A DNA stretch of 48,261 nt from JACJYE01 sp964432875 (GTDB lineage: Bacteria > Bacteroidota > Bacteroidia > Chitinophagales > Saprospiraceae): NCBI GenBank assembly GCA_964432875.1, contig CAYSPJ010000025.1, positions 1-48,261 of the forward strand, written 5' to 3'. The notes below the pieces were generated by a model. It saw only the letters and a program-made list of their open reading frames with translations, was not told the origin of the DNA and did no database searches. Position numbers and translations under genes: made by a program. Positions 17,459 through 25,941 of the stretch are shown piece by piece; positions within the stretch are counted from its first letter, which is position 1; each line of letters opens with the position of its first letter.

Positions 17459-20400
17459 ATGGCCGAACAAGCCGATAAGCTCTGGTACAAAGACAGCATT
17501 ATTTACGCCCTTCCGGTGCATTCCTATTTTGACAGTACGGGCAGCGGCGCCGGAGACTTTCAGGGGCTCATCCAAAAGCTGGATTATCTGGAAGATTTGG
17601 GGGTCAACTGCATCTCTCTGCTCCCTTTTTACCAATCGCCGCTCAAGGACGACGGCTATGATGTTGCGGACTTCAAGAGCGTCCATCCCGATTATGGGAC
17701 GATGGAGGATTTCGAGTCCCTCCTCCAGGAGGCGCACAAGCGTGGCATCCGCGTGGTCATCGATCTGATCATGAACCACACTTCCACTGAGCACGAGCTC
17801 TTCCGCCGGGCACGCTCGGCCCCGGCGGGCTCTCCTGAACGGGATTTATACGTGTGGAGCGATACCCAGGAAAAATACCAGGAAGCGGAGATTATCTTCA
17901 GCGATTACGAAACCTCCAACTGGGAATGGGACAATGTGGCTAAGGCTTACTACTGGCACCGTTTCTACAGCCACCAAGCTGATCTCAACTACGACAACCC
18001 CCGGGTGAAGGAGGAGATGCGCAAGGTCATCGATTTCTGGCTGAGCCGGGGTGTTGATGGGCTGCGGCTCACCTCTATCATGTTTATCTTCCGCCGCGAG
18101 GGCACCAACTGTGAAAACCTCCCGGAGGTGCACCAATACCTCAAGGAGCTGCGCCAGTACGTAGATGGGAAGTATCCCGGGCGCATCCTTATGGCTGAGA
18201 CCAACCTCTGGCCGGAAGAGGCGGCCCAGTATTTCGGCCAGGGCGACGAGTGCCATATCAACTACAACTTCCCGCTCATGCCCCGGCTGTTCATGTCCCT
18301 GCAGACCGAAGACCGCTACCCCATCATCGACATCCTGGAGCAGTCGCCGCCCATCCCTGAAAGCTGCCAATGGGCCCTTTTCCTGCGCAATCACGACGAC
18401 TTGATGCTTTCCATGGTCACCGATGAAGAGCGGGACTATCTCTACAAAGTGATGGCCCAGGACCAGGGCGCGAAAATCAATGAGGGCATCCGCCGCCGAT
18501 TGGCGCCTTTGTTAGACAACGACCGCCGCAAAATCGAGCTGCTCAACAGCCTGCTTTTCAGCCTGCCTGGCTCGCCAGTCATCTATTACGGCGATGAGAT
18601 TGGGATGGGCGACAACTTTTACCTGGGCGACCGCAACGGTATCCGCACGCCGATGCAGTGGAATTCCGACCGCAATGCCGGCTTTTCCAGCGCCAACCCC
18701 CAAAAGCTCTTCCTGCCTGTAATTCAAGACCCGCTATACCGCTTCGAGGCGGTCAATGTCGAGATACAGAATCGCAATTCAGCTTCTTTATTGTGGTGGA
18801 TGAAGAACATCATCGCCATGCGCAAGCGCCTCAAGGCTTTCAGCCAGGGTAATATTGAATTCCTGGAGCCGGCCAACAGCAAGGTGCTGGCATTTATCCG
18901 CGCCCATGAGGGCGAAAGCATCCTGGTACTGGCCAATTTGTCGAAGCATTCTCAAGCGGTATCTTTGGATTTAGCCCGCTTTAAGGGCATCCGGCCGATG
19001 GAGATTTTTAGCCAGAACAAATTCTTTGAAGTAGGGGAGGAGCCCTACCACTTTACCTTGGGCCCCTACGGCTACTACTGGCTGGTGATGGAAAAAGCCG
19101 AGGAGAGCACCGACCCCTCGAAAGAGCGCCCCATCGCCGATTTGGAGGCCGATGTGGAATGGGCGGGCTTTTTTGATAGTTATAGCGCCAAACGGCAATT
19201 TGAAAAGAAGATACTGCCTGCCTACCTCAAGTCTTGCCGCTGGTTTAGCGGCAAGTCTAAGCATATCGTCTCGATTAATATCGAGTACTTCCCCAGCGTC
19301 CGTATTGAGGCCTCGATAGCCTATTTCCTGAATGTCAATATCCGCTATACCGATGGTTTGCCGGAAACTTATTTCCTGCCGGTGGCTTTCATCACCAATG
19401 CCGAGCGGGTGGTGCGCTTCCTGAAAAACGAAACCCAAAGCGTAGTTTCCTACCTGAAAACCCCTTCAGAAGAGGGCATCATCATCGACGCTATTTATGA
19501 AGAGGGCTTCCGCAACGAGCTATTCTGGCTCATCAAGCAGAACGGGAGGGTCAATGTAGCTGGCGGGCAACTGGTGTTTGAAGCCGGCAAGATACTGGAT
19601 GAATTGGAGATGGAGAAAGAGGATATCGTTTCGGAAGTGCTGCGGGCCGAGCAGAGCAACACCTCGGTCATCTTCAATAGCCAGTTTTTCTTTAAAATAT
19701 ACCGCAAGCTTGATACGGATATCAACCCCGATCTGGAGCTGGTGCGTTTCCTTTCGGAAAAGACGGCTTTTGAAAACTCCCCCCGTTATGGCGGGGGCAT
19801 CCAGTTTGAGAACCAGCAGGAAAAGGCGTACACTATCTTGGGCTTGCTGCAAAACAAGATACCCAACCAAGGCGAAGCCTGGACGATGATGCTAGAGGAG
19901 CTACGGCTCTACTACGACCGGGTGTTGGACAAGGGCGAGCGCGGCAAGCCCGCCCCGGCGCTGGTGCGCAAGCCGCGCCTGGCTTTCGAGGATCTGCCCG
20001 CGCGCCTGCAGAAGCTTATCGGCAATACGGTTTATGAACGTGCCCGGCTGTTGGGCCAGCGTACCGCTGAGATGCACATCGCGCTCGCCTCCAATTCCAT
20101 CGAACCCGATTTTTGCCCCGAGCGTTTTACGCAACATTACCAGCGCTCTGTCTACTCCCAGCACCGCAAGCTAGCCAATGAAAAGCTCGGAGCGCTGGAG
20201 CAGCGCCTGGCCAGCTTGCCCGAGCACATCGCCGAGGAGGCTCGGCAGATACTCGCAATCAAGGAGGACATCCTGGCGTGCTTTGCCGAGATTTACAGCC
20301 GCAAGATCGAGGCGTCCAAAATCCGGGTGCATGGCGACTACCACCTGGGCCAGGTGCTATTCAACGGCCGCGATTTTTTTATCATCGATTTCGAGGGCGA

Positions 20401-20794
20401 GCCGATGCACTCCATCAGCGAGCGGCGCCTCAAGCGCACCCCTTTTAAAGATGTAGCGGGCATGATCCGCTCTTTCCATTATGCCGCCTACGGCCAGTTG
20501 GCCCTCAGCCCCAACTATCGCAAAGAGGACTTGCCGCTGCTGGAAAGCTGGGCCAACCAGTGGTTCCACTATACCAGCCAGGCTTTCCTCTCCGCTTATC
20601 TCGATCAGGCAGCCGGCCATAGCTTTATCCCCAAAGATGAGAAAGCGCTACAGCTCCTGCTGCGCACTTACATCCTGGAAAAAGCCATTTACGAAGTGGG
20701 GTATGAAATGAATGCCCGCCCGGAATGGTTGCGCATCCCGATCAAAGGGGTGCTCTATGCGATGGAAGGCCTGGTTAAAAAAAGGAAAAATTAG
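17459..20794 (+). CDS. treS: Trehalose synthase-maltokinase fusion; TreS half lacks the catalytic nucleophile
   Basis: 1111 residues from the ATG at 17459 (MAEQADKLWYKD). The N-terminal half is a GH13 trehalose synthase (maltose alpha-D-glucosyltransferase) domain with DLIMNHTS, REGTNCENLPEVH, ILMAETNLWPEE (acid/base E247), FLRNHDDL (D313) and IYYGDEIGMGDN. The nucleophile motif, normally G-(L/F)-R-x-D-A-V-P-Y, reads GLRLTSIMFI, with Thr205 in place of Asp (codon ACC at 18071). The frame is intact on both sides. The C-terminal half (about residue 570 on) is maltokinase/Pep2: CRWFSGKSK cap, catalytic HGDYHLGQ (D960) and metal-binding IIDFEGEP (D977), all intact. The kinase should make maltose 1-phosphate from maltose; the isomerase half is predicted inactive for maltose-trehalose conversion. 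No GlgE gene is present in the window. Confidence 0.94.
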   Translation: MAEQADKLWYKDSIIYALPVHSYFDSTGSGAGDFQGLIQKLDYLEDLGVNCISLLPFYQSPLKDDGYDVADFKSVHPDYGTMEDFESLLQEAHKRGIRVVIDLIMNHTSTEHELFRRARSAPAGSPERDLYVWSDTQEKYQEAEIIFSDYETSNWEWDNVAKAYYWHRFYSHQADLNYDNPRVKEEMRKVIDFWLSRGVDGLRLTSIMFIFRREGTNCENLPEVHQYLKELRQYVDGKYPGRILMAETNLWPEEAAQYFGQGDECHINYNFPLMPRLFMSLQTEDRYPIIDILEQSPPIPESCQWALFLRNHDDLMLSMVTDEERDYLYKVMAQDQGAKINEGIRRRLAPLLDNDRRKIELLNSLLFSLPGSPVIYYGDEIGMGDNFYLGDRNGIRTPMQWNSDRNAGFSSANPQKLFLPVIQDPLYRFEAVNVEIQNRNSASLLWWMKNIIAMRKRLKAFSQGNIEFLEPANSKVLAFIRAHEGESILVLANLSKHSQAVSLDLARFKGIRPMEIFSQNKFFEVGEEPYHFTLGPYGYYWLVMEKAEESTDPSKERPIADLEADVEWAGFFDSYSAKRQFEKKILPAYLKSCRWFSGKSKHIVSINIEYFPSVRIEASIAYFLNVNIRYTDGLPETYFLPVAFITNAERVVRFLKNETQSVVSYLKTPSEEGIIIDAIYEEGFRNELFWLIKQNGRVNVAGGQLVFEAGKILDELEMEKEDIVSEVLRAEQSNTSVIFNSQFFFKIYRKLDTDINPDLELVRFLSEKTAFENSPRYGGGIQFENQQEKAYTILGLLQNKIPNQGEAWTMMLEELRLYYDRVLDKGERGKPAPALVRKPRLAFEDLPARLQKLIGNTVYERARLLGQRTAEMHIALASNSIEPDFCPERFTQHYQRSVYSQHRKLANEKLGALEQRLASLPEHIAEEARQILAIKEDILACFAEIYSRKIEASKIRVHGDYHLGQVLFNGRDFFIIDFEGEPMHSISERRLKRTPFKDVAGMIRSFHYAAYGQLALSPNYRKEDLPLLESWANQWFHYTSQAFLSAYLDQAAGHSFIPKDEKALQLLLRTYILEKAIYEVGYEMNARPEWLRIPIKGVLYAMEGLVKKRKN

Positions 20795-20841
20795 TACAGC
20801 AATGTAAAAAAAAGCTATCTTTCCAGCTAGAATCAGGTACA

Positions 20842-21282
20842 ATGCTATCGAAAAAATCAAAATACGCCATCAATGCCCTCCTCTACATCGCGCGTCATGC
20901 CGAGGAGGGGCGCCCCGTACTGGCTTCTGAAATTGCCCAGCATGAAAAAATCCCCCACAAGTTCCTGGAGGCTATTCTGCTGGATTTAAAAAATGCCGGC
21001 ATGTTGCGCAGCAAGCGCGGCCGCAATGGCGGGTACTTCCTTAAGATGCAACCTGAGGAGATCAACCTCATCACGGTCATGCGCTTGTTTGATGGCCCCA
21101 TCGCCTTGCTGCCCTGCGTCTCGCTCAACTATTACGACCGCTGTGATGAATGCCAGGACGAAAAGACCTGCGGCATCCGTACCGTTTTCCTTTCTATCCG
21201 CGACTTTACCCTGGATACCTTGCGCAACAACACCCTGGCGATCATCCTGGAAAAAGAGAAAAACCTGAAAACAACTGAATGA
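20842..21282 (+). CDS. Rrf2 family transcriptional regulator
   Basis: 146 residues. The N-terminal winged helix (MLSKKSKYAINALLYIA, then EIAQHEKIPHKFLEAILLDLKNAGML and RGRNGGYFL) is typical Rrf2. A cysteine cluster (LPCVSLNYYDRCDECQDEKTCGIR, four Cys) occupies the place of the Fe-S-binding region in IscR/NsrR-type members, so it may sense iron-sulphur status, nitric oxide or redox; this spacing is common in Bacteroidota Rrf2 proteins. A TATCTTTC element at 20816-20823 may be its promoter. It follows the TreS-maltokinase gene by 47 nt and precedes a small exported protein gene by 40 nt on the same strand, so read-through is possible. Targets unknown. Confidence 0.93.
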   Translation: MLSKKSKYAINALLYIARHAEEGRPVLASEIAQHEKIPHKFLEAILLDLKNAGMLRSKRGRNGGYFLKMQPEEINLITVMRLFDGPIALLPCVSLNYYDRCDECQDEKTCGIRTVFLSIRDFTLDTLRNNTLAIILEKEKNLKTTE

Positions 21283-21322
21283 GCGTTTGCTGCGTTATGC
21301 TCTGGAATTTAAAAAAAGAACC

Positions 21323-21946
21323 ATGAAACTAAATTTCCTTTTATCTCTGATCCTGGCGGCCGGCCTGAGTTTGCCAGTTGCTGCCCAAAGCCTGATGGAC
21401 AAGCTCGCCGATGAAGCCTGTGCCTGCATCTCCAAAAAAGATGTGGACAATATGGACAGCGAAATGCTTCAAATGCAATTGGGCCTCTGCATTATGGAAG
21501 CCGTGAGCAAACACGAAGCCGAATTCCAAAAAGAATACGGTAACATGGACCCCAGCAACGCGGAAGCCATGTCTTCCCTGGGCGAACAAATCGGCATGAA
21601 AATGGCTTTCAAGTGTCCGGCTATCTTGATGAAAGTAGCTGCTATCGAAACACAGGTAGAGGTTAAACCGCTTGCGGCAGCGCCAGTGGAAGAGCTCACG
21701 GGTACACTCAAAGCCATTGATTCCAGTGGCGAATTTGCCCAAATCACGGTGCTGGATGATGCCGGCCGCACGCACAAGCTGCTCTGGCTCCGCTACTTTA
21801 AAGGCGATACCCGCTTGATCAACGAACCCAGTAAGGTAATCAACGCGAAGGTGCGGCTGAAGTACGAAAATGTGGAGGCCTATTCGCCCAAGGCCAAGGA
21901 ATATTTCAACCGCAAAGAGATCCGCGAGCTGGAATTTCTGCGGTAG
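21323..21946 (+). CDS. Exported protein with conserved cysteines, unknown function
   Basis: 207 residues from the ATG at 21323, with a clear signal peptide (MKLNFLLSLILAAGLSLPVAAQ). The mature N-terminus has the pattern ACACISKKD, then GLC and KC further on, so four cysteines that could pair in the periplasm; proteins with this DEACACI-type start are common among exported Bacteroidota hypotheticals. The second half (ELTGTLKAIDSSGEFAQITVLDDAGRTHKLLWLRYFKGDT) looks like a small beta-rich OB- or SH3-like domain that binds something rather than catalyses. I do not recognise a named family. It is 40 nt downstream of the Rrf2 regulator and ends before a palindromic repeat (21966-22038). Confidence 0.82.
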   Translation: MKLNFLLSLILAAGLSLPVAAQSLMDKLADEACACISKKDVDNMDSEMLQMQLGLCIMEAVSKHEAEFQKEYGNMDPSNAEAMSSLGEQIGMKMAFKCPAILMKVAAIETQVEVKPLAAAPVEELTGTLKAIDSSGEFAQITVLDDAGRTHKLLWLRYFKGDTRLINEPSKVINAKVRLKYENVEAYSPKAKEYFNRKEIRELEFLR

Positions 21947-21965
21947 CCCTGCCTCACTTACCTTA

Positions 21966-22038
21966 GGCTTCTTGCGATGGGCCCTTGTGGGCAGGAGTGC
22001 CATTTTTTAGCCCGCAAATATACCCATCGCAACAAGCC
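21966..22038. repeat. Inverted pair of a dispersed 16-bp repeat
   Basis: GGCTTCTTGCGATGGG at 21966-21981 and its near-perfect complement at 22023-22038 (15 of 16) form a long hairpin between two genes. The right arm, reverse-complemented, is identical over 16 bp to 38236-38251, so this is a second dispersed repeat family. Its position after stop codons suggests a terminator or 3'-end stabilising role. Confidence 0.7.
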
Positions 22039-22060
22039 ATCACCCTAACCCCCCTCTGCC

Positions 22061-22984
22061 ATGCTACGATTTCTTGTGTTTGTCCTCCTATTTGCGTTCA
22101 ACTTTATGCCTCTGGCTGCCCAGCCGCTCTTGTCCGCAGATAGCCTGCTGGCGCACCTCAAGGAGCTTTCCAGCGACCGCTACGAAGGCCGGCGCACCCA
22201 GGAAGCCGGCAATTTGCTGGCTGGCGAGTACATCCGGCAGCGCTTCCAGGGCATTGGGCTGCTACCTTTCTCCGATTATTTCCAAAGCTTTAAATTCTAC
22301 AACCGTTGGGCGAAGGCGGCCATAAGCGGGCGGAATGTAGTCGGGTATATCAAAGGGACAGCTCGTCCCGATCAGTACATCGTGCTAAGTGCGCACTACG
22401 ACCATGTGGGCGTGCAAAAAGGCGAGATTTATAATGGTGCGGACGACAACGCCTCCGGCACTAGCGCGCTCATCGAGTTGGCCCGCTACTTCCGCAAACA
22501 CCCGCCCCAGCACTCTATCATCTTCGCTGCTTTTGATGCCGAAGAGCTGGGGCTACAGGGCGCTGCCGCATTTGTGGACGAACCGCCCGTGCCGCTGGAA
22601 AACATCCTCTTCAATCTGAATATGGACATGATTGGGCGCAACGCCAACGATGAGCTCTATGTCTGTGGCACTAGTTATTATCCTTTTTTCCGGGCACCCC
22701 TGGAGGAACTGGCCCACCAAAGCCGCTTGTCTATTTCCTTCGGGCATGATGGGCCCCCGGATGATTGGACCAACTCTTCCGATCATGCGCGCTTTCACCG
22801 TCAGGGTATCCCCTTCCTCTATATCGGGGTGGAAGACCACGAGGACTATCATCGCCCCAGCGATGTGTTTGAAAAAATCAAGCCGGTTTTTTATATCGAT
22901 GCCGCCAACTACATCCTCCAGAGCTTGTGCTGGCTGGATGAGCATTGGGCTGAACTGGATGCTGCCTCTAATGGAACGAAGTGA
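22061..22984 (+). CDS. M28 family zinc aminopeptidase, exported
   Basis: 307 residues with a signal peptide (MLRFLVFVLLFAFNFMPLAAQ). All metal ligands of the M28 co-catalytic di-zinc site are visible: SAHYDHVG (H112), NGADDNASG (Asp at 128), FDAEELG (general base and ligand Glu, 161/162), NMDMIGR (D189) and EDHEDYHRPSD (H264). The enzyme should remove N-terminal residues from peptides in the periplasm or outside. The length is short for the family, with no PA insert or sorting domain. It stands alone between two palindromic repeat regions, so it is probably monocistronic. No promoter element is clear in the 114 nt upstream. Confidence 0.94.
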   Translation: MLRFLVFVLLFAFNFMPLAAQPLLSADSLLAHLKELSSDRYEGRRTQEAGNLLAGEYIRQRFQGIGLLPFSDYFQSFKFYNRWAKAAISGRNVVGYIKGTARPDQYIVLSAHYDHVGVQKGEIYNGADDNASGTSALIELARYFRKHPPQHSIIFAAFDAEELGLQGAAAFVDEPPVPLENILFNLNMDMIGRNANDELYVCGTSYYPFFRAPLEELAHQSRLSISFGHDGPPDDWTNSSDHARFHRQGIPFLYIGVEDHEDYHRPSDVFEKIKPVFYIDAANYILQSLCWLDEHWAELDAASNGTK

Positions 22985-23355
22985 CATCTCGCCTGAACGT
23001 GGTGAAGCGGGAGTCGGTTAGCCCTGTTGTTTTTAGCGTCCACATGCCCTCAATGGTGGGCTTGGCGCGCCCTCCGGGCGCGGCGAGAGGTTTTTTAGCC
23101 ACGGATTTCACGGATGCTCACGGATTGGCCGGGTGGCCAGCCCGTGAGAAGAGTAGGGCTGGAGGCGGGAGGGGGGCGACTGGTTCTGTTTCTTGGCATC
23201 TTTAGCTTGGGCGCGCGCAAGATGTAACCATGCCTGGCTCGGGGGCGGCAGATTACACCTCGCGCTGCTTGCGCCAGCCGCTTTCCCAAGCCGTGCACAG
23301 GCCGTAATGAGCTAGGGGGCATCAGATGCCAAGCGGGGATAAGAAACCCAAAGGG
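22985..23355. other. Intergenic region with nested inverted repeats, no gene
   Basis: 371 nt between the convergent M28 and TapB-like genes. No gene is apparent. It contains a decayed run of CACGGAT-like units (about 23098-23127) and a nested inverted-repeat element (23192-23333) whose core is the REP-like palindrome also found at 11593-11657. Confidence 0.6.
23192..23333. repeat. 142-bp nested inverted-repeat element containing REP-like core, copy 2
   Basis: Outer arms CTTGGCATCT (23192-23201) and AGATGCCAAG (23324-23333) are perfect complements; second arms GCTTGGG (23206-23212) and CCCAAGC (23285-23291) nest inside. The centre (23213-23265) carries the same two arms as the 11593-11657 hairpin (ATGT-ACCATGCC and GGCAGATTACACCTCGCGC). 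It looks like a non-coding mobile or structured element. Confidence 0.7.
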
Positions 23356-24045
23356 CTACTTCTGGAATTTGGTCAACACCATGTAGCTTTCCAGATTGCC
23401 TTTCTTATCGTAGTTTTCCGAGCGCACCACGCCCACGCCTTCAGCGTAGTAATCGATGGAAGACAGCGTTTTGGAAATCATCATCTTCACATTGGTATCC
23501 TGGCTGATTTTATAGCAGTCGAAGGTGCCAGCCGGGGTCGTGATATTTTCGCGCCCCAGTACCTTGCGGTTGGTGATGGTCACCGTCATATTGACGATAT
23601 TGATACCGCTGGAAGCGGCGCGGATATTGGTAGAAGCATCGGGCAGTTCCTGGCCGACCTGCAGTTTTCCGGGCAACACCAGGTCGGTGCCTTCCATGGT
23701 CACTTCCATATTGGCGAAGGACTGTTGCATCGCTGCATCGAGCATGCTGCTGGCGTCCATGATGATTTTGCCGCCTTCGCAGCGCACGTCATAGGTGCCG
23801 GAAAAGGCCTCTTTGCCTTTATCATCGGTGGTTGAAGATTTGATGGTCGCTTTGATGCCCTGGCTGGTGTTTTCTACGGCCTGGACTTCGGTACTGGTAG
23901 AGCCTTCTGCTTTGTCTTTTTTGTTGTAAGACGTATATTCCAGCTTAGTGCCCTCTCTTAAAGGGTAGTAGATGGAGCAATCATCCTGGGCTTGTAGCTG
24001 GATAGCAAAAAGGAAAGCGAATAAAATCAGCAGTTGGGACTTCAT
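23356..24045 (-). CDS. TapB-like exported protein (DUF3108-like)
   Basis: 229 residues with a signal peptide (MKSQLLILFAFLFAIQLQAQ). The mature start DDCSIYYPLREGTKLEYTSYNKK, the middle TTDDKGKEAFSGTYDVRCEGGKI and the C-terminal TPAGTFDCYKISQDTNVKM then YYAEGVGVVRSENYDKKGNLE follow the layout of the TapB/DUF3108-like family, widespread single-domain periplasmic proteins in Bacteroidota with a beta-rich lipocalin-like fold. Two to three cysteines may form a disulphide. Function is not established. It is transcribed leftwards, convergent with the M28 gene across a repeat region. A TAACTTTG element about 100 nt upstream (24145-24152) may be its promoter. Confidence 0.85.
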   Translation of the reverse strand: MKSQLLILFAFLFAIQLQAQDDCSIYYPLREGTKLEYTSYNKKDKAEGSTSTEVQAVENTSQGIKATIKSSTTDDKGKEAFSGTYDVRCEGGKIIMDASSMLDAAMQQSFANMEVTMEGTDLVLPGKLQVGQELPDASTNIRAASSGINIVNMTVTITNRKVLGRENITTPAGTFDCYKISQDTNVKMMISKTLSSIDYYAEGVGVVRSENYDKKGNLESYMVLTKFQK

Positions 24046-24144
24046 AAACGGTTATTGGTTTTGGTTGAAAAATCGATGTGGTTTGTCGGCTGCCTTCTCC
24101 TTTTGTTCATAAACAGGATGAGCAAGCGTAAATCCTACTAGAGG

Positions 24145-24152
24145 CAAAGTTA
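24145..24152 (-). promoter_or_regulatory. -7 promoter element TAACTTTG upstream of the TapB-like gene
   Basis: The minus strand reads TAACTTTG, a perfect TAnnTTTG match, about 100 nt upstream of the TapB-like start. A leader of about 90 nt would result. No -33 element is clear. Confidence 0.4.
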
Positions 24153-24277
24153 ATATTTTTTGGCGACTATTTTGTGGTTTCTGATGCCGTAAGCACCGGC
24201 ATGGCCCTCCAGGGGCAAGAATAGCCTTGCTCTCGAAGGGCGAAAAGCTCAGACCCCCACGACTAACTGGACAGACA

Positions 24278-25333
24278 TTAACTATCAGCCCCCCCGTATT
24301 CTTTTCCAGCCGTTTGCCAAAAAGTGATGAAGAGGGCGGCAATAACCGGGCCGAGCACGAAGCCGCTCAGGCCGAACCAGCCCAGGCCTCCCAGTGTAGC
24401 GATGAGCACCAGGTAGTCGGGCATTTCCGTATCGCGGCCTACCAGGATGGGGCGCAGCAGGTTGTCGATCAGGCCGATGCCCAAGGCGCCTACGATGGTC
24501 AGGATGGCTGCTTTACCCCATAGCCCCTGGACCGCCAGGATGATGGCGGCAGGCCCCCAAACCAAGCCGCTGCCCGCCACGGGTAAAAGGGAGAGGAGGG
24601 TCATGATCACGCCCCAGAAGATCGCGCCATCTATCCCCAGTAGCGCAAATATAATCCCTCCCATTGAGCCTTGTACGATAGCGACGATGAGCGTCCCTTT
24701 CAGGGTAGCTCGCGCTACACTGTTGAAGCGGTTGATTAATAAGCGCTCCCAGTTATTCCCAAAAGGGAGGACGTTGATGATGGCGCGCTCGATTTTCCGG
24801 CCGTCGCGCAGGAAGAAGAACAGCATGTACATCATCAGGAAAAGATTAGCTATCAGGATGATGGCATTCTGGGTATAACCGAGCATGCGGTCGGCTATAG
24901 CCCGAGCGGCAGTGATGGCAAAGTTGCGGAGGTTCTCGCGGATGTCTTCCACCGGCATGCCGATTTTGTTGAGCACTTTTTCCAGATGCGGGATGTTCTC
25001 TTCAACAAATTGAATGACTTTGGTCAAATCCCATTGGCCAGACTCAATTTTGCGGTAAACGCTGATGCTCTCGTTGATCAAGGCCAGAGAGATGAAAAAT
25101 ATGGGCACTACCACGATCAGGACGATTAACAGGATGGACAGGGCTGCGGCGAGATTATTGCGGCCGCGGAGGCAAAGGCGCAGGAGGCGGAAGGGGCGTT
25201 GGAAGATGAGGGCCAGGAGGGCCGCCCAGAAAATTGACATGAGGAAGGGCTGGATCATGCCGAAGAAGGCAATGGTGATGCCAAATAACATCAACAAAAA
25301 GGCGGCAGGGCGGATGTAGGGATGTATGGGCAT
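24278..25333 (-). CDS. AI-2E family (YdiK/PerM-like) membrane permease
   Basis: 351 residues. Paired hydrophobic helices at the N-terminus (FLLMLFGITIAFFGMIQPFLMSIFWAALLALIF), a long amphipathic periplasmic stretch (about 90-150), then the family core LFLMMYMLFFFLRDGRKIE, the VQGSMGGIIFALLGI block and the C-terminal GLIDNLLRPILVGRDTEMPDYLVLIATLGGL signature. Members were named after export of autoinducer-2 but include sodium/proton antiporters and probable lipid or metabolite exporters, so the substrate is open. Length is normal. A perfect TATTTTTG element sits 16 nt before the ATG. It is the last of three leftward single genes; a strong terminator separates it from the gene behind. Confidence 0.93.
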   Translation of the reverse strand: MPIHPYIRPAAFLLMLFGITIAFFGMIQPFLMSIFWAALLALIFQRPFRLLRLCLRGRNNLAAALSILLIVLIVVVPIFFISLALINESISVYRKIESGQWDLTKVIQFVEENIPHLEKVLNKIGMPVEDIRENLRNFAITAARAIADRMLGYTQNAIILIANLFLMMYMLFFFLRDGRKIERAIINVLPFGNNWERLLINRFNSVARATLKGTLIVAIVQGSMGGIIFALLGIDGAIFWGVIMTLLSLLPVAGSGLVWGPAAIILAVQGLWGKAAILTIVGALGIGLIDNLLRPILVGRDTEMPDYLVLIATLGGLGWFGLSGFVLGPVIAALFITFWQTAGKEYGGADS

Positions 25334-25349
25334 AATCCGATTTTTGCCC

Positions 25350-25357
25350 CAAAAATA
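25350..25357 (-). promoter_or_regulatory. -7 promoter element TATTTTTG before the AI-2E permease gene
   Basis: The minus strand reads TATTTTTG (TAnnTTTG), 16 nt before the ATG at 25333, in an A/T-rich stretch. Confidence 0.5.
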
Positions 25358-25388
25358 CGAGAAAAATTGAAAGCGCTGAGGAACAAGG

Positions 25389-25438
25389 AAAAAGCTTGCT
25401 GGCAGCTGCTGCTTTGTGGCAGTGCCAGCAAGCTTTTT
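25389..25438 (-). terminator. Strong intrinsic terminator
   Basis: A perfect 16-bp stem (AAAAAGCTTGCTGGCA at 25389-25404, complement at 25423-25438) with an 18-nt loop. The flanking A-run and T-run give U-tracts in both directions, so it can act both ways. It lies 15 nt past the stop of the Lys/Ala-rich protein gene. Confidence 0.9.
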
Positions 25439-25452
25439 TTAGAGAGAGGGCC

Positions 25453-25857
25453 TTAATTTTTTCGTTGGCTGGACTGCACTTTGCTGCGGCTCTTATCTGC
25501 CCGGTTATCCGCCTTATCTGCTTTGCTGTCCGATTTGATCGCTTTGCGTTGCTGCTTGAGGGCTTCAGCCCTGGCGCGGGCCGCGCTTTCGCGAGCCTCG
25601 GCAGCCTTGCGCTCGCGCTTGGCGGCGCGGAACTCATGCTTGGCATCTTTGTGGGCGCCTTTCAGCTCATCGTTGCCCTTGGCCGTTGGGGCATCTTCTT
25701 TCTTTTTCAACCCGGCAAAGGGTGCCTTGGCTTGAGCCGGCGCGGGCGCTTCGTTTTTGGGCGCTTCGCGTTTGAAGATTTGCGCTTCAGCGGGTACTGC
25801 TGCTGCGGCCAGGAAAAACAAGCTCAGGAAAATCACTACGCTGTACTGCATGTTCAT
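25453..25857 (-). CDS. Exported Lys/Ala/Arg-rich coiled-coil protein, unknown function
   Basis: 134 residues with a signal peptide (MNMQYSVVIFLSLFFLAAAAVPAEAQ); a second ATG two codons in (MQYSVV) is equally possible. The mature part starts with a Pro/Ala/Lys-rich linker (EAPKNEAPAPAQAKAP) and continues as a highly charged helix with repeated A-K/R-x-A-x-A-R-A patterns and a Lys/Asp/Ser tail (KSDSKADKADNRADKSRSK). It is strongly basic and likely forms an extended helix in the periplasm, possibly binding nucleic acid, peptidoglycan or LPS; none of these can be shown from sequence. No family recognised. The gene is monocistronic, with a strong terminator behind it. Confidence 0.72.
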   Translation of the reverse strand: MNMQYSVVIFLSLFFLAAAAVPAEAQIFKREAPKNEAPAPAQAKAPFAGLKKKEDAPTAKGNDELKGAHKDAKHEFRAAKRERKAAEARESAARARAEALKQQRKAIKSDSKADKADNRADKSRSKVQSSQRKN

Positions 25858-25941
25858 CTTACGTTTTTGGTTGTTATTAGAGCAATTTGTTCATTAACGT
25901 CGAAACCTGCTGTATTCTTATATCGCATCGCTCGCCGCGGC

